Shown: positions 43,244-52,398, counted from the stretch's first letter. The stretch is 64,000 nucleotides of DNA from Halorubrum salsamenti (GCF_007671685.1 NZ_VCNL01000002.1:62001-126000), one strand, 5' to 3'. A program made the numbers and translations. The notes: a model not told the origin generated them from the sequence alone.

Positions 43244-44323
43244 TTATAAATCGTCGGTCGCGTCCGAGCCCGTGAGGTCCGCGGCCATCACGAAATCGGG
43301 TTCGGCCGCCACCGGAACTCGGTTCGCCCCCGTGTCGCTCACGTGATCGACCGTCTCGGGGATCAGCACGCGGGCGTCGGCGGCATCGACCGCGGCGGCG
43401 TCGGCCGCGATCGCGTCGTACAGCGCCCCTGCCGCGTCGACGTCGTGCCACGCCGCGACGCCGTAGGTCGCGATTTCGGTCGTCTCGCCGTTCTCCTCGC
43501 GCTCCGTCACGCGAGTACGGACAGCGAACCCGGCGAACGCGTCCGCGTCAGCGACGGCTATCAGCCGGTCCTCGGCGGCTGCGGTCGCCAGTCGCTCGCG
43601 GGTGAGCGCCGAACAGGCCCACGACTCGTCCGGATCGAGCGCGAGTCCGCGCAGGTGATCGCGGGCGTCGCTGTCGCTCCAGAACGCCCACGCCGCGTTC
43701 GGGTCGGGGTCGGCGAGGGTCGCACCGGGATCGGCCGCCTCCGGTCCCGGCTCCGGCTCCGCGAACCGGAACTCCGTCGCGGGCTCGAAGCCGACCGCCC
43801 GCGACTGGCCGAGTCCCATGATGTTCCACGAGAACACCATGTTTCGACACACCCGCGCGCCGCGCTCTCGGGACCAGTCGAGCGCGGCCTCCGAGAGCGC
43901 GGTGCCGACGCCGAACCCGCGCGCGGCGGGGTCGACGCGGATCCCCTGCCCCCACGCCTCCCACTCCGAGAGCAGGACGCCCTGGATGCAGCCGACGACC
44001 GCCTCCGGCTCGCCCGCCGCGGCCGCGCCCGTCCCGTCCCCCTCGACGAGCGTGTCGCCGGGTTCGCGGTCGCCGTCGTCCCCGATCGCGTCGCGCTCGG
44101 CGACCGCGCCCGGCTGCAGCGTCGCGACGAAGGTGCCGCGATCGGGGTCGTCGGACGCGGCCCACTCGGGGAACACGCGCGGGATGTAGTCGTCGTAGCG
44201 CTCGCCCCACGTGTCCCGCGCGAACGCGGCGACCGCGTCGGCGTCGGCGGGGCGGGCCTCGCGGACGACGGGGTCGGGACCCGAGCCGGAGGCGTGCGAC
44301 GACTCCCCGTTCGATCCCGTCAT
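43244..44323 (-). CDS. GNAT family N-acetyltransferase
   Basis: A 359-residue protein. The N-terminal GNAT domain has [80 protein letters not shown] (acetyl-CoA motif RGFGVGTAL) and [27 protein letters not shown] second, degenerate domain makes up the C-terminal half. The ATG at 44323 overlaps the gatD stop by 4 bp; the longer open frame upstream is the antisense reading of gatD. The substrate is unknown. Confidence 0.83.
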   Translation of the reverse strand: MTGSNGESSHASGSGPDPVVREARPADADAVAAFARDTWGERYDDYIPRVFPEWAASDDPDRGTFVATLQPGAVAERDAIGDDGDREPGDTLVEGDGTGAAAAGEPEAVVGCIQGVLLSEWEAWGQGIRVDPAARGFGVGTALSEAALDWSRERGARVCRNMVFSWNIMGLGQSRAVGFEPATEFRFAEPEPGPEAADPGATLADPDPNAAWAFWSDSDARDHLRGLALDPDESWACSALTRERLATAAAEDRLIAVADADAFAGFAVRTRVTEREENGETTEIATYGVAAWHDVDAAGALYDAIAADAAAVDAADARVLIPETVDHVSDTGANRVPVAAEPDFVMAADLTGSDATDDL

Positions 44324-45612
44324 CGCCAGGGCTGCGACTCCTCGGTCAGCTCGCCGGCGAGGTCCCGGCCCATCGCCTCGGCGGGGTCCGAGCGGTTCGC
44401 GAGCGCCCACATCAGCTTCACCTTCGCGGTGCCGGGGAGGGTGTCGCCCGCCTCGACGACGCCGGCGTCGAGGAGGTCGCGGCCGGTGTCGTACACCCGG
44501 TCGCAGACGCGGCCCGCGAGACACTGGCTCGTCATCGCGACGACGGTCCCGCTCTCGACCAGCTCCTCGATCCGCGGGATGAGGTCGGTGTGGACGTGGC
44601 CGAGCCCGGTCCCCTCGATCACGACGCCGTCCTTGTCGTCGAGGTAGTCCCACGCGGCCGGGTCCATGCCGGGCGTGAACTTCACCAGCTCCACGTCGCC
44701 GTCGAGGGCCGGATCGAGGGTGGCGGTCGCGTCGTCCCCGCCTCGCGAGAGGAGCTCGCGGTTCCACTCGATCGCCGCGTCCGCGGCGTCGCCCTCCGCG
44801 CCCGCCTCGGCGGCGGCCTCGTAGTCGATGCGGCCGAGCGGTTCGGCGCCGACCGTCTCGAAGGCGTCGCGCCGGGAGGTGTGGTTCTTCCGGACGCGGG
44901 TGCCGCGGTGGAGCGCGCAGGCGTCGTCCGAGGGGCTCGCGTGCATGCAGACGAGCGTCTCGGCGTGATCGGCCTTCGCGGCCTCGACGGCGCACACCGC
45001 GTTCATCACGTTGTCGGAGGAGGGGCGGTCCGCGGAGCGCTGGCTCCCGGTGAACACGACCGGTACCGGCGAGTCGAGCATGAACGAGAGCGCGGACGCG
45101 GAGTACTGCATCGTGTCGGTGCCGTGCATCACGACCACGCCGTCGGCGCCGGCCTCGATCTCCTCGCGGACGGCCTCGGCGAGGTCGCGCCAGATGTCCG
45201 GCTCCATGTTCTCCGAGAGGATGTTGGCGACGACGCGCCCGCGGTAGTTCGCGCGGCCGGCCAGATCGGGAACGGCCCGCAGCACGTCCTCGGCGTCGAA
45301 CTGGGCGGTGACCGCGCCGGTTCGGTAGTCGACGGTAGAGGCGATGGTGCCGCCGGTAGAGATGAGCGAAACCGTCGGGAGGTCCTCGTCGAAGGTGATC
45401 TCAGAGGCCTCGCCGCCGCCCGCGTCGGCGCCCTCGTCGACGTCGCGGGCGGCGGATTCGAGCACTTCGGCGTCGGCCTCGTCGCGGTCGATACCGACGT
45501 TGTACCCCCCGTCGAGCTTGACGACGAGGTGGTCGCGAGTCGTCGAGGGGAGCAGAACGCCCTCGTTCGTTACGTCCCCGCGGTCGACGCGGACGCGATC
45601 TCCCGGTTGCAT
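44320..45612 (-). CDS. gatD: Glutamyl-tRNA(Gln) amidotransferase subunit D
   Basis: A 430-residue asparaginase-like subunit of archaeal GatDE, which makes Gln-tRNA(Gln) from Glu-tRNA(Gln). The N-terminal beta-barrel domain (residues ~1-75, [21 protein letters not shown]) is followed by the asparaginase core with TGGTIAS at 86-92 and HGTDTM at 163-168, both bearing the catalytic Thr/Asp set. The Lys motif is in [13 protein letters not shown]. gatE is not in the window. The stop overlaps the GNAT start by 4 bp. Confidence 0.95.
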   Translation of the reverse strand: MQPGDRVRVDRGDVTNEGVLLPSTTRDHLVVKLDGGYNVGIDRDEADAEVLESAARDVDEGADAGGGEASEITFDEDLPTVSLISTGGTIASTVDYRTGAVTAQFDAEDVLRAVPDLAGRANYRGRVVANILSENMEPDIWRDLAEAVREEIEAGADGVVVMHGTDTMQYSASALSFMLDSPVPVVFTGSQRSADRPSSDNVMNAVCAVEAAKADHAETLVCMHASPSDDACALHRGTRVRKNHTSRRDAFETVGAEPLGRIDYEAAAEAGAEGDAADAAIEWNRELLSRGGDDATATLDPALDGDVELVKFTPGMDPAAWDYLDDKDGVVIEGTGLGHVHTDLIPRIEELVESGTVVAMTSQCLAGRVCDRVYDTGRDLLDAGVVEAGDTLPGTAKVKLMWALANRSDPAEAMGRDLAGELTEESQPWR

Positions 45613-45906
45613 ACCACCGGGTTCCCCTCCGGCGGACTTGAATCCAACCGTTCGGCGGTCCGGAGCGGGTGCAGCCGCACCAGTTCTTGTTGTATGCCAC
45701 CTCTGTGCATCATTCGAGATGCTCATATAGAATTGCTACCCAATTACGGTGCGCCTCCCCGTCGTCGTCGACGCGGCGGTGACCGGCACCGAGATCGAGA
45801 TCGAGAGCTAACCGGTCGGCCGCGCGACGCTCGGCTCGTCGCGACCGACCGACTCCCCGAGGCGGACACAGTACGTCTTTTTACCCGCGCCGCCGACCGT
45901 GAGCAC
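45613..45906. other. Intergenic gap between gatD and deoC
   Basis: This 294-bp divergent gap should hold the promoters of gatD (minus) and deoC (plus; TACGTCTTTTTACCCG lies about 30 nt before its ATG). A short open stretch at 45744-45811 reads [22 protein letters not shown] then stop on the plus strand. It has haloarchaeal codon character but no upstream continuation in frame, so it could be a decayed gene end. No RNA gene is seen. Confidence 0.4.
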
Positions 45907-46566
45907 ATGGATCGCGACGAATTCGCCGCCAGCATCGACCACACCGTGCTCGGCCCGGAGACGACGCGGGGAGACGTCGAGACCGTGCTCGCCGAGGCCG
46001 CCGACCACGGGATGAACGCCTGTATCCCGCCCTGTTACCTGCCCGATGCGACCGACTACGGCAACACCCCGGAGACGATCGCGACCGTGGTCGGCTTTCC
46101 GCACGGCCAGCACGCGCCCGCGGCGAAGCGCGACGAGGCGGTCGCCGCGTGGGACGACGGCGCCGACGAGATCGACCTCGTGATCAACGTCGGGCGACTC
46201 AAGGCGGGCGAGGACGACGCCGTCGCCGCCGAGATCTCGGACGTGGTCGCCGCGGTGCCGGTCCCGGTGAAAGTGATCATCGAGACCGCGCTCCTGACCG
46301 ACGGGGAGAAGCGCCGCGCCTGCGAGGCCGCCGTCGACGCCGACGCCGACATGGTGAAAACCTCCACGGGGTTCGCCGACGGGGGCGCGACCGTCCCGGA
46401 CGTGGAGCTGATGAGCGAGTACCTCCCGGTGAAGGCCTCGGGCGGCGTCGGTTCCTACGAGGAAGCGACCGCCATGCTCGACGCCGGCGCGGTCCGGATT
46501 GGCGCCTCCTCCGGCGTCGCCATCGTCGAGGGCCACCCCGAGAACGGGGACGGCGACGAGAACTAG
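45907..46566 (+). CDS. deoC: Deoxyribose-phosphate aldolase
   Basis: A 219-residue class I aldolase that cleaves 2-deoxyribose-5-phosphate to glyceraldehyde-3-phosphate and acetaldehyde. Motifs: [13 protein letters not shown] at the N-terminus, [33 protein letters not shown] (Lys of the substrate site) and [23 protein letters not shown], whose MVKTSTGF carries the Schiff-base Lys. The C-terminus [14 protein letters not shown] binds phosphate. Length is typical of short archaeal/Bacillus-type DeoC. Monocistronic. Confidence 0.95.
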   Translation: MDRDEFAASIDHTVLGPETTRGDVETVLAEAADHGMNACIPPCYLPDATDYGNTPETIATVVGFPHGQHAPAAKRDEAVAAWDDGADEIDLVINVGRLKAGEDDAVAAEISDVVAAVPVPVKVIIETALLTDGEKRRACEAAVDADADMVKTSTGFADGGATVPDVELMSEYLPVKASGGVGSYEEATAMLDAGAVRIGASSGVAIVEGHPENGDGDEN

Positions 46567-46656
46567 CGTTCGGGGACGGCGAATCCCGCTCGTCGCGTTC
46601 TCTCACCGTGAGAACGCCGTCAAATCCATTTATGTTCCGAACTCCTACAGAGCAGT

Positions 46657-46887
46657 ATGAGTCACTCGGCCGGACCAGAATCGCGAGGGCTGGACCTTGA
46701 CGCGGCGTTCAAAGCGTTCGGTGCGGTAGGGATCCTCATCTCTGTCGCGCTCATCGTCGGCGTGCTCGTGCTGACGGACCCGCTCGGCGAATTCGTCACG
46801 ACCTCGCCGGCGGTGTTCGGGAGCCTGCTGTCGGCGGGGCTGCTCGTCGCCGTCGGCTACGCGGCGTACGCGCTGCGGCGTCGCTGA
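46657..46887 (+). CDS. Small two-helix membrane protein, haloarchaeal
   Basis: A 76-residue protein: an acidic amphipathic N-terminus (MSHSAGPESRGLDLDAAFK) then two hydrophobic helices (AVGILISVALIVGVLVLTDP and AVFGSLLSAGLLVAVGYAAYAL) and a basic end (RRR). TATA-like CCATTTATG lies ~30 nt upstream. Related small proteins are common in haloarchaea; I cannot assign a role. Confidence 0.75.
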   Translation: MSHSAGPESRGLDLDAAFKAFGAVGILISVALIVGVLVLTDPLGEFVTTSPAVFGSLLSAGLLVAVGYAAYALRRR

Positions 46888-46983
46888 CGGGGCACACCGG
46901 GCGATCGGTGGAGAACGAGAGGACGGAAACGGAGCCGACCACAGACGCGGGACCGGTGAAGCGCTCGGCGGGCGACCGTCCGA

Positions 46984-47388
46984 TCAGCTGGACGCGGCCG
47001 CGGATTCGGTCTCCGACCGGTCGTACTTCTCCTCGAACTCCTGGATGAGCTGGCCCATCTTCGCGTACCAGTCGTTGAGCATGCGCTGCATCTCGTTGGT
47101 GATCTTCTCGGGATCGGTGGGCGAGTAGACGTGGTAGTAGCCGCCCTGATCGTAGTTGATCTGCTCTTTGGTGATGAAGCCGGTCTGGAGCAGCCGCTGG
47201 ACCGACCGGTAGGCGGTCGAGCGCTCGCGGTCGACCTCCTCGGCGACCGCGTCGATGGTCAGGGGCTCGTCGCTCTCGACGAGCGCCCTGAAACACTCTC
47301 GATCGAGCGGCTTGAGCCCGTGGAAACACTCGAGTAGCCCCTCGCATTGCATATCGCTCTGAAGCTGTTCAGACAGGGAATCCGGCAT
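46984..47388 (-). CDS. Helix-turn-helix transcriptional regulator (TrmB/PadR-like winged helix)
   Basis: A 134-residue protein. Residues ~25-85 form a winged helix (RECFRALVESDEPLTIDAVAEEVDRERSTAYRSVQRLLQTGFITKEQ, recognition helix RSTAYRSVQRL). The rest is GGYYHVYSPTDPEKITNEMQRMLNDWYAKMGQLIQEFEEKY, a helical dimerisation tail rich in aromatic residues. The ATG at 47388 is chosen because upstream are a TATA-like box and two palindromes. These sites suggest autoregulation. Effector and targets are unknown. Confidence 0.85.
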   Translation of the reverse strand: MPDSLSEQLQSDMQCEGLLECFHGLKPLDRECFRALVESDEPLTIDAVAEEVDRERSTAYRSVQRLLQTGFITKEQINYDQGGYYHVYSPTDPEKITNEMQRMLNDWYAKMGQLIQEFEEKYDRSETESAAASS

Positions 47389-47401
47389 GATATTACCCGT
47401 A

Positions 47402-47445
47402 GGTACGACCCGTACCGGTAAAAGGCTTGTGTGAAGATAACACAA
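47402..47445 (-). promoter_or_regulatory. Promoter with two palindromes upstream of the HTH regulator
   Basis: Two inverted repeats flank a TATA-like box. GGTACGACCCGTACC (47402-47416) has perfect 6-bp arms around 3 nt; TTGTGTGAAGATAACACAA (47427-47445) has 6-bp arms around 7 nt. Between them, on the minus strand, CCTTTTACC (47425-47417) fits a TATA element ~30 nt before the ATG at 47388. A repressor bound here would block the basal transcription factors. Confidence 0.5.
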
Positions 47446-48180
47446 TCTTGCGATATCCTGCTAACGGAAACGAGGGGATCGATCGACCACGCGACGGAAC
47501 GGTGACGGCGAGAAGAGGTCAGTCGTCGGCCGGAGTGACCCGCTCGCTACGCCGTGCGCGGCGGCGGCACGAGGGAGACATCTCTGTCGCCGGGCGCTCT
47601 GTCGCCGGGCGACGGGCTACTTCGGGAACACACCCCGCTAGGAGCCGGCGGGATCGGCGAGGCGCCCGTCGGGATCGCCGTCATCGCTCGCGTCGCCCTT
47701 CGGCGACTCGACGCGGGCGAGCGTCACCTCCTCGGTCGCGTGTCGCGGGTACGCGAGCGCCCGAAAGCCGATAGCCGCTCGACGCGGTCGACGCGCGGCG
47801 GGACGACGGTCGGGCGGGCGAGATCGCGCACGGTCGGCCCGATCGCGCGGTTCGCGGGCTCTGCCCGCGGGATCCGATCAAGATGAGGTCGGCCGCGACC
47901 GCCTCGGCGGTCCCGTCGATCCGGCGGTGCGGCGTCTCGCGGACGACGTGAGTCTCGACCCGAACCCGGCGTTCTCGATCGTCGATCGGTGGGTCCGAAG
48001 CGCCTCGTTCCGACGGTTCCGGAAGTTCGTCCTCGGCGTCCCCGAGCGGACGTTCGAGGGGGAGACCGTCACGAAGCGGATCCGGTCGACGCTGCTCCGA
48101 TCGAGACGGGCGAGCCCCGTCTCGGACCCGTCTCTCACATGGTATTTTTTATACTGCACAATAATCACTTATAGGAGATC
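47446..48180. other. Gene-poor stretch with decayed coding sequence
   Basis: Apart from the remnant annotated at 47638-48135 on the minus strand, this 735-bp block holds no intact gene. A plus-strand frame at 47554-47886 is GC-rich and lacks any recognisable motif. The right end (48135-48180) is A/T-rich (ATGGTATTTTTTATACTGC) and could hold the promoter of the small gene at 48251. Confidence 0.5.
47638..48135 (-). pseudogene. Frameshifted remnant with a UspA-like segment
   Basis: Read on the minus strand, three successive reading frames give haloarchaeal-looking protein. The first has IRFVTV...NAG; the next RVETHVVRETPHRRIDGTAEAVAADLILIGSRG, the typical end of a universal-stress-protein domain (DLILIGSRG nucleotide-binding loop). 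A later frame gives ANRAIGPTVRDLARPTVVPPRVDRVERL and then RALAYPRHATEEVTLARVESPKGDASDDGDPDGRLADP with a stop near 47638. At least two frameshifts separate them; a lost G near 47960 would restore the first. It is probably a decayed gene. Confidence 0.55.
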
Positions 48181-48250
48181 AACCTCCGGTCGGATCGTGG
48201 CAGACCACGGACGGCAAGGGTATAACCCGGCGGCGACCGAACCGGCAGCC

Positions 48251-48418
48251 ATGAGCGACGAGCCGATCGAGGCCGCGGTCGAGCGGTTCCTCGACGAGAC
48301 CGAGTCCACGCTGGACAGCTACGATCAGGGGTACGCGGACGCCGACGCGACGATCACGGTGCTCCGGACGCACATCGACGAGCTGGCCGCCGCCGTCGAC
48401 GACGACGAGACGGAGTGA
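48251..48418 (+). CDS. Small acidic helical protein, haloarchaeal
   Basis: A 55-residue protein: MSDEPIEAAVERFLDETESTLDSYDQGYADADATITVLRTHIDELAAAVDDDETE in content, i.e. two amphipathic helices with strong acidic character, pI very low. TATA-like TATAACCC is ~30 nt upstream. It faces the ABC ATPase gene convergently with 26 bp between stops. Such short acidic proteins are common in haloarchaea; no function can be stated. Confidence 0.65.
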   Translation: MSDEPIEAAVERFLDETESTLDSYDQGYADADATITVLRTHIDELAAAVDDDETE

Positions 48419-48444
48419 GCGAGGACGGGGAGCGTCGACTCGCC

Positions 48445-49257
48445 TCAGGGTCCCGCGCCGATCAGCTTTCGCACGCGGGCGACGTGTTCGCCGAAGGCGG
48501 GGTCGCCGCGTTCTCGCGGACGCGACACGTCGACGTCGACGATCTCGGCGACGCGCCCCGGCTCGGCCGCCATCACGACGATCCGGTCGGCGAGCGTCAC
48601 CGCCTCTGCCACGTCGTGCGTGACGAACAGGACGGTCTTCCCGGTCGAGGCCCACACGTCGAGCAGCTCGCGCTGCAGCATCTCCCGGGTCTGGGCGTCG
48701 ACCGCGCCGAACGGCTCGTCCATTAAGAGTAGTTCGGGGTCGACCGCGAGCGACCGCGCGATGGCGACGCGCTGTTTCATGCCCCCCGAGAGCGATTTCG
48801 GGTACGAGTCGCGGAACTCGGTGAGCCCGACGAGGTCGAGCATCTCGTCGACCCGGCGCTCGCGCTCGGCCGCGCTCCGGTCGCTCCGTTCGAGCCCGAA
48901 CCCGACGTTCTCCTCGACCGTGAGCCACGGGAACAGGTGGTACTCCTGAAAGACGACGCCCATGTCGGTCGTCGGGCCGGTGACGGGCGCGCCGGCGACC
49001 CGGATCTCCCCGTCCGTGGCGTCAGTGAGTCCGGCGATGATCCGGAACAGAGTGGTCTTCCCGCAGCCGGACGGGCCGACGACGCAGACGAACTCGCCCG
49101 GCTCGACCCCGAACGAGACGTCGTCGAGCGCCCGGACCGGGGCCCCGGCGCCGTCGTACGTCTTGCCGACCGCGTCGACGGCGACGCCGGCGCTGCCGTC
49201 GGTGCCGACGTCCGCCGATCCGTCTCCCGCGTCCGGCCCCCGATTCACGCCTGCCAT
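48445..49257 (-). CDS. NitT/TauT-type ABC transporter ATP-binding protein
   Basis: A 270-residue ATPase. Walker A is VGPSGCGKTT (residues ~57-66), Q-loop VFQEYHLFPW, signature SLSGGMKQRVAIARSLAVDP, Walker B LLLMDEPFGAVD and H-loop VLFVTHDVAEAV. These are typical of the nitrate/taurine/sulfonate/bicarbonate class (SsuB/TauB-like). It is third in an operon, after binding protein and permease, and overlaps the permease 3' end by 13 bp. Substrate is not shown. Confidence 0.92.
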   Translation of the reverse strand: MAGVNRGPDAGDGSADVGTDGSAGVAVDAVGKTYDGAGAPVRALDDVSFGVEPGEFVCVVGPSGCGKTTLFRIIAGLTDATDGEIRVAGAPVTGPTTDMGVVFQEYHLFPWLTVEENVGFGLERSDRSAAERERRVDEMLDLVGLTEFRDSYPKSLSGGMKQRVAIARSLAVDPELLLMDEPFGAVDAQTREMLQRELLDVWASTGKTVLFVTHDVAEAVTLADRIVVMAAEPGRVAEIVDVDVSRPRERGDPAFGEHVARVRKLIGAGP

Positions 49258-50048
49258 GCTAACACCCGCCGTTGGACCGCGCGGAACGCCACGTCGACGA
49301 CGAGGTACATCAGGCTCAACACGAAGATGTACGCGATGGCCCGGTCGACGCGGAGGTTGTTGCTCGCGCGCAGAATCTCGCGACCGACGCCCGGCACGGA
49401 GAAGATCTCGGCGGCGATGACGAGCATCCAACACCGGCCGAGTCCGGTGCGGATCCCGGTTAAGATCCCCGGCAGCGACGCCGGGAGGACGACCGACCGG
49501 ATCATGTCGAGGTCGCCGCGCACGCCCAGCGTCCGCCCCACGTCGATCAGGTCCTCGGAGACCTCCTCGACGGCGCCGTAAGTCGCGTAGAAGTTGATCC
49601 AGAATCCCCCGATAGCGATGATGAACGCCGCGCCGGCGTGGTTGAGGCCGAACCACGCGATCGCGAACCCGATCAGCGCCAGCGGCGGCACGGGTCGGAG
49701 CACCCGCACCAACGGGGCCGTCACGTCGTCGAGCAGACCGCTCCACGCGAACGCGACGCCGGCGCCCACGCCGAGTCCCGTGCCGGCGATCGTGCCGGGG
49801 ACCCAGTGGCGAATACTCGACGCCAGCGCGTCGGGCATCGTCCCCGAGACGAACTGACCGCGGAACTCCGCCGCGACCGCGACCGGCGACGGCAACACGA
49901 TCGCCGGCTGCGTGAGCGAGAGGAGGTACCAGAGCGCGACGAAGCCGACCAGCCCCGCGGCGCCCCGTAACAGCCGCCGCGGGTCGTCGAGGCCGAGGCC
50001 GGTCTGCAGCCCGCTCCCGTCGAACTCCCGTCCGGTGTCGGTAGCCAT
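49245..50048 (-). CDS. NitT/TauT-type ABC transporter permease
   Basis: A 267-residue permease with about six helices. The BPD-type inner-membrane signature with the EAA loop is DVGRTLGVRGDLDMIRSVVLPASLPGILTGIRTGLGRCWMLVIAAEIF (~170-218). It starts 1 nt within the stop region of the binding-protein gene and overlaps the ATPase start by 13 bp, so the three are expressed together. Together with the Tat-lipoprotein binding protein it forms an importer for a small organic anion or thiamine precursor. Confidence 0.9.
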   Translation of the reverse strand: MATDTGREFDGSGLQTGLGLDDPRRLLRGAAGLVGFVALWYLLSLTQPAIVLPSPVAVAAEFRGQFVSGTMPDALASSIRHWVPGTIAGTGLGVGAGVAFAWSGLLDDVTAPLVRVLRPVPPLALIGFAIAWFGLNHAGAAFIIAIGGFWINFYATYGAVEEVSEDLIDVGRTLGVRGDLDMIRSVVLPASLPGILTGIRTGLGRCWMLVIAAEIFSVPGVGREILRASNNLRVDRAIAYIFVLSLMYLVVDVAFRAVQRRVLAWQA

Positions 50049-51073
50049 CAGAGCGAGTCGTAGACGTCGAAGTCGAAGATCTGGTCGTTCGTGAGCTGTT
50101 CGCCGATCTGGCCGTTGCTCGCCGCGAACTCCGAGAACACCGGGGTCGCCTCGCTGATGGAGGCGGGGTCGGTGACGAAGTTCGACAGCGGCGAGTCGAG
50201 CGCCGTCCGCGCCCGGTCGACCGGCATCCCGATCCCGGATTCGACGTGTTGGGCGGTCTCATCCGGGTTCTCGTCGATGAAATCGGTGGCGCGGACGTGC
50301 TGTTCGAGGAACTGCGCCGCGAGCGGTGAGTCCCGGACCGCGTCGCTCATCAGCGTCACCGCGGCGGGCTGGCCGGGGAGGATCTCGGCGGCCGTCCGGA
50401 GCATCGCGACGGACGAACCCTCCTCCTGTGCGATCGTCGGCACCGGCTCCATGATGGAAGTCCCGTCGATGTTCCCGCCGTTGATCGCTTGCCAGACGGC
50501 GCTGGCACCGTTTATCTCTCGGATCTCGATGCTGTCGTTCTCGTCGGGGTCGACGCCGGTCTCCCGGAGCCAGTACCGGAGCAGCACGTCGGGAACGCTC
50601 CCCTGCGGGAACGTGCCGAACCGGAAGGGGCGCCCCCGCTCTTCCTCCCACATCGCGAACGCGTCCCCGCCGTGTTCCTCGAAGGTGTCGTGGAACGAGG
50701 ACTCGGCCATGATCCCCATCGGCTCGCGGATGTTCGCCGCGGTCACCCGTGCGGGGATGTCGTTGTCGATCACGATCATCGCCGGCACGATCCCGAACAT
50801 GGCGACGTCGATGTCCCCGCCGCTGAACGCCTGCACGATCGCCGGGCCGTCGGTGAACTCTCGGCCGTCGATCTCGGCGTCGATCTCAGAGAAGTACCCC
50901 TCGCCCTCCATCACGTACCACTGGAGGTCGGGGTAGATCGGCATGTGCGCGACCGTCAACTCGTCGAGCCCGCCGCTGTCGCCGCCGAGACAGCCGGCGA
51001 GACCGACCGTGGCAGCGCCGCCCGCGGCCGTAAGAAACGACCGCCGCGAGGCTCCCGCGTTTCGCTCGGACAT
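50048..51073 (-). CDS. ABC transporter substrate-binding lipoprotein (NitT/TauT/ThiY-like), Tat-exported
   Basis: A 341-residue binding protein. It begins MSERNAGASRRSFLTAAGGAATVGLAGCLGG, a twin-arginine signal (SRRSFLTAA) and lipobox LAGC, so it is a haloarchaeal Tat lipoprotein. The mature domain has LTVAHMPIYPDLQWYVMEGEGYFSEID, GGDIDVAMFGIVPAMIVIDNDIP and GGNIDGTSIMEPVPTIAQEEGSS, typical of SsuA/TauA/NMT1-type proteins for sulfonates, taurine or the thiamine pyrimidine precursor. The ATG at 51073 is preferred to one nine bases upstream. thiL lies nearby, which makes a thiamine-precursor ligand worth considering. Confidence 0.87.
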   Translation of the reverse strand: MSERNAGASRRSFLTAAGGAATVGLAGCLGGDSGGLDELTVAHMPIYPDLQWYVMEGEGYFSEIDAEIDGREFTDGPAIVQAFSGGDIDVAMFGIVPAMIVIDNDIPARVTAANIREPMGIMAESSFHDTFEEHGGDAFAMWEEERGRPFRFGTFPQGSVPDVLLRYWLRETGVDPDENDSIEIREINGASAVWQAINGGNIDGTSIMEPVPTIAQEEGSSVAMLRTAAEILPGQPAAVTLMSDAVRDSPLAAQFLEQHVRATDFIDENPDETAQHVESGIGMPVDRARTALDSPLSNFVTDPASISEATPVFSEFAASNGQIGEQLTNDQIFDFDVYDSL

Positions 51074-51463
51074 ACCGATCACAGGAGTTCACCGTGCAAT
51101 ACACCCGCGCCACCAGCAACTGGAGCGTATACCGGTGACGGAGTGTATCTGGCAGAAACGCCGGTAGCCGTGGTTTCGGTCGGCATAGTCGGCGATACTC
51201 CGACGGAATCGCGTCCCCGATCCGCGCAATACTTGCGAGGCCGATCGGCGCGATCGCCGTCGGTCGCGACTCCGGCGACCGACCTACTACCGACCAGCCG
51301 CCGACCGCCCACCGACCGCCCACCGACCGCCCACCGACCGCCGACCGCCCACCGACCGCCGACCGCCCACCGACCGCCGACCGACCGCCCACCGACCGCC
51401 GACCGCCCACCGACCCGCAGCCGACCCGCCGTCGTTTATGAGGGCGCCCGCCAACACGCGCGT
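51074..51463. other. Intergenic stretch with promoters and GC-rich repeat
   Basis: This 390-bp divergent gap holds no clear gene. Upstream of the binding protein, on the minus strand, there are no strong TATA motifs. The 51291-51430 part is a tandem repeat. Just before menB, CCGTCGTTTATGAGG (51428-51442) could provide its TATA element about 25 nt upstream of the ATG at 51464. Confidence 0.45.
51291..51430 (+). repeat. Tandem 11-bp / 18-bp C-rich repeat upstream of menB
   Basis: A short-unit array built from ACCGACCGCCC (11 bp) and longer variants with an extra GACCGCC, repeated about ten times between 51291 and 51430, then breaking down into ACCCGCAGCCGACCCGCC. It lies between divergent genes, ending ~34 bp before the menB ATG. 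Such arrays expand and contract by slippage, so length may vary between strains. Translated it would give Val/Gly/Arg repeats, but no credible gene is present. Confidence 0.85.
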
Positions 51464-52375
51464 ATGGTCTCGGAGATCTTCGACCCCGACGCGTGGGAAC
51501 CGGTCACGGACGAGTTCGACGACATCACCTACCACCGCGGCGTCGACGTGCCGGTCGTCCGGATCGCGTTCGACCGCCCGGAGGTCCGGAACGCGTTCCG
51601 CCCGGGCACCGTCGACGAGCTGTACGCCGCGCTCGACCACGCGCGCAAGCAGGCGGACGTGGGCTGCGTGCTCCTCACGGGCAACGGCCCGTCGGAGAAG
51701 GACGGCGGCTGGGCGTTCTGCTCGGGCGGCGACCAGTCGGTCCGGGGCGGCTCCGGCTACGAGTACCGCGACGACGACGAGGCGGGCGACGAGGACGACG
51801 AGCTGGTTCGGGAGGCGCGCGCCGGCCGGCTCCACATCCTCGAAGTCCAGCGGCTGATCCGGTTCATGCCCAAGCCCGTCGTCGCCGTCGTCCCCGGCTG
51901 GGCGGTCGGCGGCGGCCACTCGCTGCACGTGGTCTGCGACCTCACGCTCGCGAGCGAGGAACACGGGAAGTTCCTTCAGACCGACCCCGACGTGGCCTCC
52001 TTCGACGGCGGGTTCGGCTCCGCGTACCTCGCGAAGCAGATCGGCCAGAAGAAGGCACGCGAGGTGTTCTTCCGCGGGAAGACCTACTCCGCCGAAGAGG
52101 CCGCGGACATGGGAATGGTCAACGAGGCGATCCCCCACGAGGAACTCGAAGAAGTCGCGCTGGAGTGGGCCGACGAGATGACGAAGAAATCGCCGACCGC
52201 GATGCGGATGCTGAAGTACGCGTTCAACATGACCGACGACGGGATGGTCGGCCAGCAGGTGTTCGCGGGCGAGGCGACCCGCCTGGCGTACATGACCGAC
52301 GAGGCCCAAGAGGGCCGCGACGCGTTCTTAGAGAAGCGAGAGCCGCAGTTCCGCGACTACCCGTGGCACTACTGA
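51464..52375 (+). CDS. menB: 1,4-Dihydroxy-2-naphthoyl-CoA synthase
   Basis: A 303-residue crotonase-fold enzyme of menaquinone synthesis that cyclises o-succinylbenzoyl-CoA. Characteristic sequences: FDDITYHRG and FDRPEVRNAFRPGTVDELYAALDHAR, GWAFCSGGDQSVRGGSGY (MenB oxyanion loop), VVPGWAVGGGHSLHVVCDLTLASEEHGKFLQTDPDVASFDGGFGSAYLAKQIGQKKAREVFF, and a C-terminal YMTDEAQEGRDAFLEKREPQF. An acidic loop (DDDEAGDEDDEL) is inserted as in halophiles. Other men genes are not next to it in this window. Confidence 0.94.
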   Translation: MVSEIFDPDAWEPVTDEFDDITYHRGVDVPVVRIAFDRPEVRNAFRPGTVDELYAALDHARKQADVGCVLLTGNGPSEKDGGWAFCSGGDQSVRGGSGYEYRDDDEAGDEDDELVREARAGRLHILEVQRLIRFMPKPVVAVVPGWAVGGGHSLHVVCDLTLASEEHGKFLQTDPDVASFDGGFGSAYLAKQIGQKKAREVFFRGKTYSAEEAADMGMVNEAIPHEELEEVALEWADEMTKKSPTAMRMLKYAFNMTDDGMVGQQVFAGEATRLAYMTDEAQEGRDAFLEKREPQFRDYPWHY

Positions 52376-52398
52376 AAAAGCCGTTCTGACCCCGGTCG

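Noticed and set aside
42985-43451. Minus-strand frame overlapping the GNAT gene
   Set aside because: Arg-rich product overlapping a gene with clear domain sequence; a shadow frame.
45744-45811. Short coding-like stretch [20 protein letters not shown] before deoC
   Set aside because: No in-frame upstream continuation (a TAG precedes it) and only ~20 residues; possibly a gene end but not supportable as a gene.
47554-47886. 110-residue plus-strand frame
   Set aside because: It lies antisense to the decayed minus-strand gene and has no motif, so it is likely a shadow.
51286-51430. Possible CRISPR array
   Set aside because: Units of 11-18 bp are contiguous without unique spacers, so this is a simple tandem repeat.
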